The position numbers and the translations under genes were made by a program. The notes beneath the pieces are model-generated. The model had not been told where the DNA came from. It did not search any database and was given only the letters and a program-made list of their open reading frames with translations. From Pelargonium cotyledonis (taxonomy: Eukaryota; Streptophyta; Magnoliopsida; Geraniales; Geraniaceae), in NCBI GenBank assembly GCA_036897625.1, contig JAYMTA010001087.1:1-21886 (forward strand): 21,886 nucleotides of DNA. The letters are read 5' to 3'. This document shows positions 20,001 through 21,886 of this stretch, piece by piece. Every line of letters begins with the position of its first letter. The first letter of the stretch is position 1.

Positions 20001-21273
20001 TCATAGATATCGCGATGTCTTCAGGTTTACTTGGGGGAAGTAGTTGCGAACATATCTTACACCTTCGATAGTAACTTTTGGACAATAACACACATCAAGA
20101 CATTCTAAATTTCGAAAAGATAGCACGATTCCTTTCAAAGTTCCATCCTTCAGATGCCTGCTGTCATTCAGTTTCAAAATCTTGATTGCGTAGTTCTTCT
20201 TTACTGCCAAAAGGCTGCTGGCTTCTCTTCCCAAATATGTACCAGACATTTGAAACTCAGTGAGAGAGGGACAGTTTTCCACAATCAAACAAAAAGTTGC
20301 ATTTGTCAGCATAGAGCAGTTATGGAGCTCTATAGCTCTAAGCTTACTGAAAAACTTCATCAATGATGAGATATGCAAATCGGTGAAATCATATGTTTCG
20401 CAGACAAGCTTATGTAATGGCAAATTTGCTTCTTCAATTGAAAGGATAACACGCTTTAAGACGCCAATATACTTGCTCGAATGACCAAAACGAAGATAAC
20501 AACAGTTTGGATTACTCCTGACATAATCAATATGATGAAACTTGAGAGATATCAAATTTGGATAACCACAAATTGCACCAATGAAGCCCTCCACAGTTAG
20601 ACCACGACCAAAACAAACAATTTCTTGAATACGAGGGCAATTAGCTAGACAACAGACAGTAAAGAGATTGATCGGAAATAGAATTATTATAAGACATGTT
20701 AATTCGAAGCAAACCTGGGAGATTAGCTGCTAATTCGGCAATTCCTTGATCAGTAAACTTGTCATTAAGCATTATGCAACTGATGTCTAATTCTTCAAGC
20801 CACGGTCGAGAAGAAGCTATTACGGACAAATCGTCGTCGTTCAAGAATTTCACGTATCTACAGCTGAGTATCTTGAGGCTCCTCATGTTGGCAAACCCTA
20901 ACTCCTTGATCCCCTGCACAGGAAGTGATAATCGGCTGCCGAGGACGAGCTCTTGCGGATTTTTGAGGCCTGAGTGAGCGATTTCGACGATGTTGCAATC
21001 TCGATTGGCTGAGTGGCAGATTAGGTAGAGGTCTCGAAAAGGGAATCGTATGGATGTAACGGCGGTGAATATGTTGAGGAGCCGAGGAAGAAGCAGATGG
21101 TGATCTTCGGAGATGGTGATTTCGAGGTTGATGATGAGATTGTTGGAGATGGTGTAGAATTGTTTGGAGACCAGAGATATGGATTTGAAGTCACGTTTAG
21201 GGAGCTTTTTGAATATTGATGCCCAACAATCTTCTCCCAAATCTTCAGGGAAAGCTCTCAAATTTTGTGCCAT
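20001..21273 (-). pseudogene. F-box/LRR protein gene with one frameshift
   Basis: F-box proteins join an SCF ubiquitin ligase and use the C-terminal repeats to hold the substrate. The first part (21273-20641, 210 codons) starts MAQNLRAFPEDL. An F-box lies at about residues 8-45 (LGEDCWASIFKKLPKRDFKS then ISLVSKQFY). LRRs of the RNI kind follow, such as LEELDIS and DQGIAELAANLPGLLRINMS. The frame breaks at 20641-20650. One extra base near TCTAGCTAAT turns the LRR sequence ANCPRIQEI out of frame. Removing it joins the second part, which ends RYL at 20001, with more LRRs (LECLDVCYCPKVTIEGVRYV). The joined protein would be about 424 residues, normal for the family. The gene has no intron in this part. 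It may be a recent pseudogene or a functional gene with a sequence error. No specific ortholog is claimed. Confidence 0.82.
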
Positions 21274-21325
21274 TGGAGTTCAGATAGAACTGGAAACAAA
21301 GCACGAACAGAGGTGGTACTCAAAA

Positions 21326-21337
21326 CTATATATATAG
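21326..21337 (-). promoter_or_regulatory. TATA box of the F-box/LRR gene
   Basis: CTATATATATAG lies 53 bp upstream of the ATG at 21273, in the position expected of a plant core promoter with a short leader. The presence of a promoter argues that the F-box/LRR locus was recently or still is transcribed. Confidence 0.6.
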
Positions 21338-21481
21338 GTATGGTATTAGTAGGGTTTTATAACAATCACAGTTTTTGTGAGGGCAACCGTGATCTGCCTC
21401 TACTAAAAGAAATTAAGTTTCAGCCTTAACTGATAACTCCCATATAACTTTCAATCTTGACATATGACTCTCATATACTTC

Positions 21482-21808
21482 TGTTAAAATTAGTAATGTG
21501 TTTTGGAGAATTTTCTAGAAATACCTAGAAATTAGAAGAATAAGTATCAGAAAAATAAACAAATGTATAAAGTTTTCTAGAAAATTATGCATTCTTGAAG
21601 AAGCCATGTAATCTCCAGAATTATCTCTTGACAACTATAAATATGTGCTCTTGTAACCATTTGAGGCAAGAAGAAAAACTAAGAACACATTCCAAAAACA
21701 TTGCTCATTGTCCCAACTACTAAATTTCTCCCTTGCCTACTCTATATCTTATACCTTCAACTGAAACCTTCAACCTAAAACCCATCAACCATCCTTCATA
21801 ATCCAACA
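21482..21808 (+). mobile_element. 5' LTR of a Ty1/copia retrotransposon
   Basis: The LTR begins TGTTAAAATT and ends TCCAACA, giving the TGTT...AACA terminal inversion. It is 327 bp, contains a TATAAATAT box, and is followed one base later by a perfect tRNA-Met primer-binding site. The five bases before it (ACTTC, 21477-21481) should recur after the 3' LTR, outside the window. The undamaged signals suggest a fairly young insertion. It lies 209 bp from the F-box/LRR start codon and points away from that gene. Confidence 0.88.
21636..21644 (+). promoter_or_regulatory. TATA box of the copia LTR
   Basis: TATAAATAT is preceded by an AT-rich U3 and followed by the likely R region (GAGGCAAGAAGAAAAACTAAG). 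It is the normal layout of a copia LTR promoter. Confidence 0.65.
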
Positions 21809-21809
21809 A

Positions 21810-21821
21810 TGGTATCAGAGC
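21810..21821 (+). promoter_or_regulatory. tRNA-Met primer-binding site of the copia element
   Basis: TGGTATCAGAGC is complementary to the 3' end of plant initiator tRNA-Met, the usual primer for minus-strand synthesis in Ty1/copia elements. It starts one base after the LTR. Confidence 0.93.
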
Positions 21822-21874
21822 TACGTTCGATCACATAAAGGGCGTAGTTTGTTATCTATTCCTAACTATACACC

Positions 21875-21886
21875 ATGTCCGCAGAA
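21875..21886 (+). CDS. Start of copia gag (partial, runs off the window)
   Basis: ATG TCC GCA GAA (MSAE) follows the primer-binding site by about 50 bp, in the usual place for the gag-pol start. Only four codons are visible, so the frame and intactness cannot be judged. Confidence 0.5.

Noticed and set aside
20154-20977. + strand frames of 70-74 codons
   Set aside because: They are antisense shadows of the F-box/LRR gene.

Overview
The window is eukaryotic, from a flowering plant and most probably a eudicot. The evidence is a plant L1-type LINE, Ty1/copia and Ty3/gypsy LTR-retrotransposon parts, MULE-, hAT- and CACTA-type non-autonomous DNA elements, an F-box/leucine-rich-repeat gene of plant type, and a MIR396 hairpin. 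There are no operons, CRISPR arrays or prokaryotic signals. The species cannot be named from the sequence alone.

Layout. 1-360: flank with a short (GTTCACT)5 repeat. About 361-7263: a nearly full-length but dead LINE on the + strand. It has ORF1 (DUF4283 plus CCHC zinc knuckle) and ORF2 (endonuclease, reverse transcriptase, zinc-binding zf-RVT region, RNase H), broken by 17 in-frame stops and at least five frameshifts. 7613-8738: an element with long terminal inverted repeats, a GC-rich interior and a possible 9-bp target duplication, like a Pack-MULE. 9187-9254: a long AAG microsatellite. 9287-9362: a tRNA-derived SINE-like head. 9408-9508: a microRNA396 precursor on the - strand, with a TATA-like box about 130 bp upstream. 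10002-10265: an AT-rich foldback MITE. 10488-11100: the 3' end of a second LINE ORF2. 11100-14900: decayed LTR-retrotransposon sequence, including a Ty3/gypsy RNase H fragment (13197-13640), a 28-bp degenerate minisatellite and a 73-bp tandem duplication. About 14930-17789: a probable large gypsy LTR carrying four 72-bp repeats. 17790-18450: a copia-like LTR relic with a mutated primer-binding site. 18671-18944: a CACTA-type miniature element. 19021-19361: a hAT-type miniature element. 20001-21273: an F-box/LRR gene on the - strand with one frameshift. 21482 to the end: a clean 5' LTR, primer-binding site and first codons of gag of a Ty1/copia element that continues outside the window.

Only two loci look like host genes: the MIR396 locus and the F-box/LRR gene. 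MIR396 is the most important non-obvious feature, because its only trace in a protein-coding view is a meaningless ORF. The F-box/LRR gene needs one base removed to read through, so it is either a young pseudogene or carries a sequence error. Its promoter lies back to back with the copia LTR. The rest is nested repeat sequence in different stages of decay. I found no convincing previously undescribed system; the best leads are in the findings.
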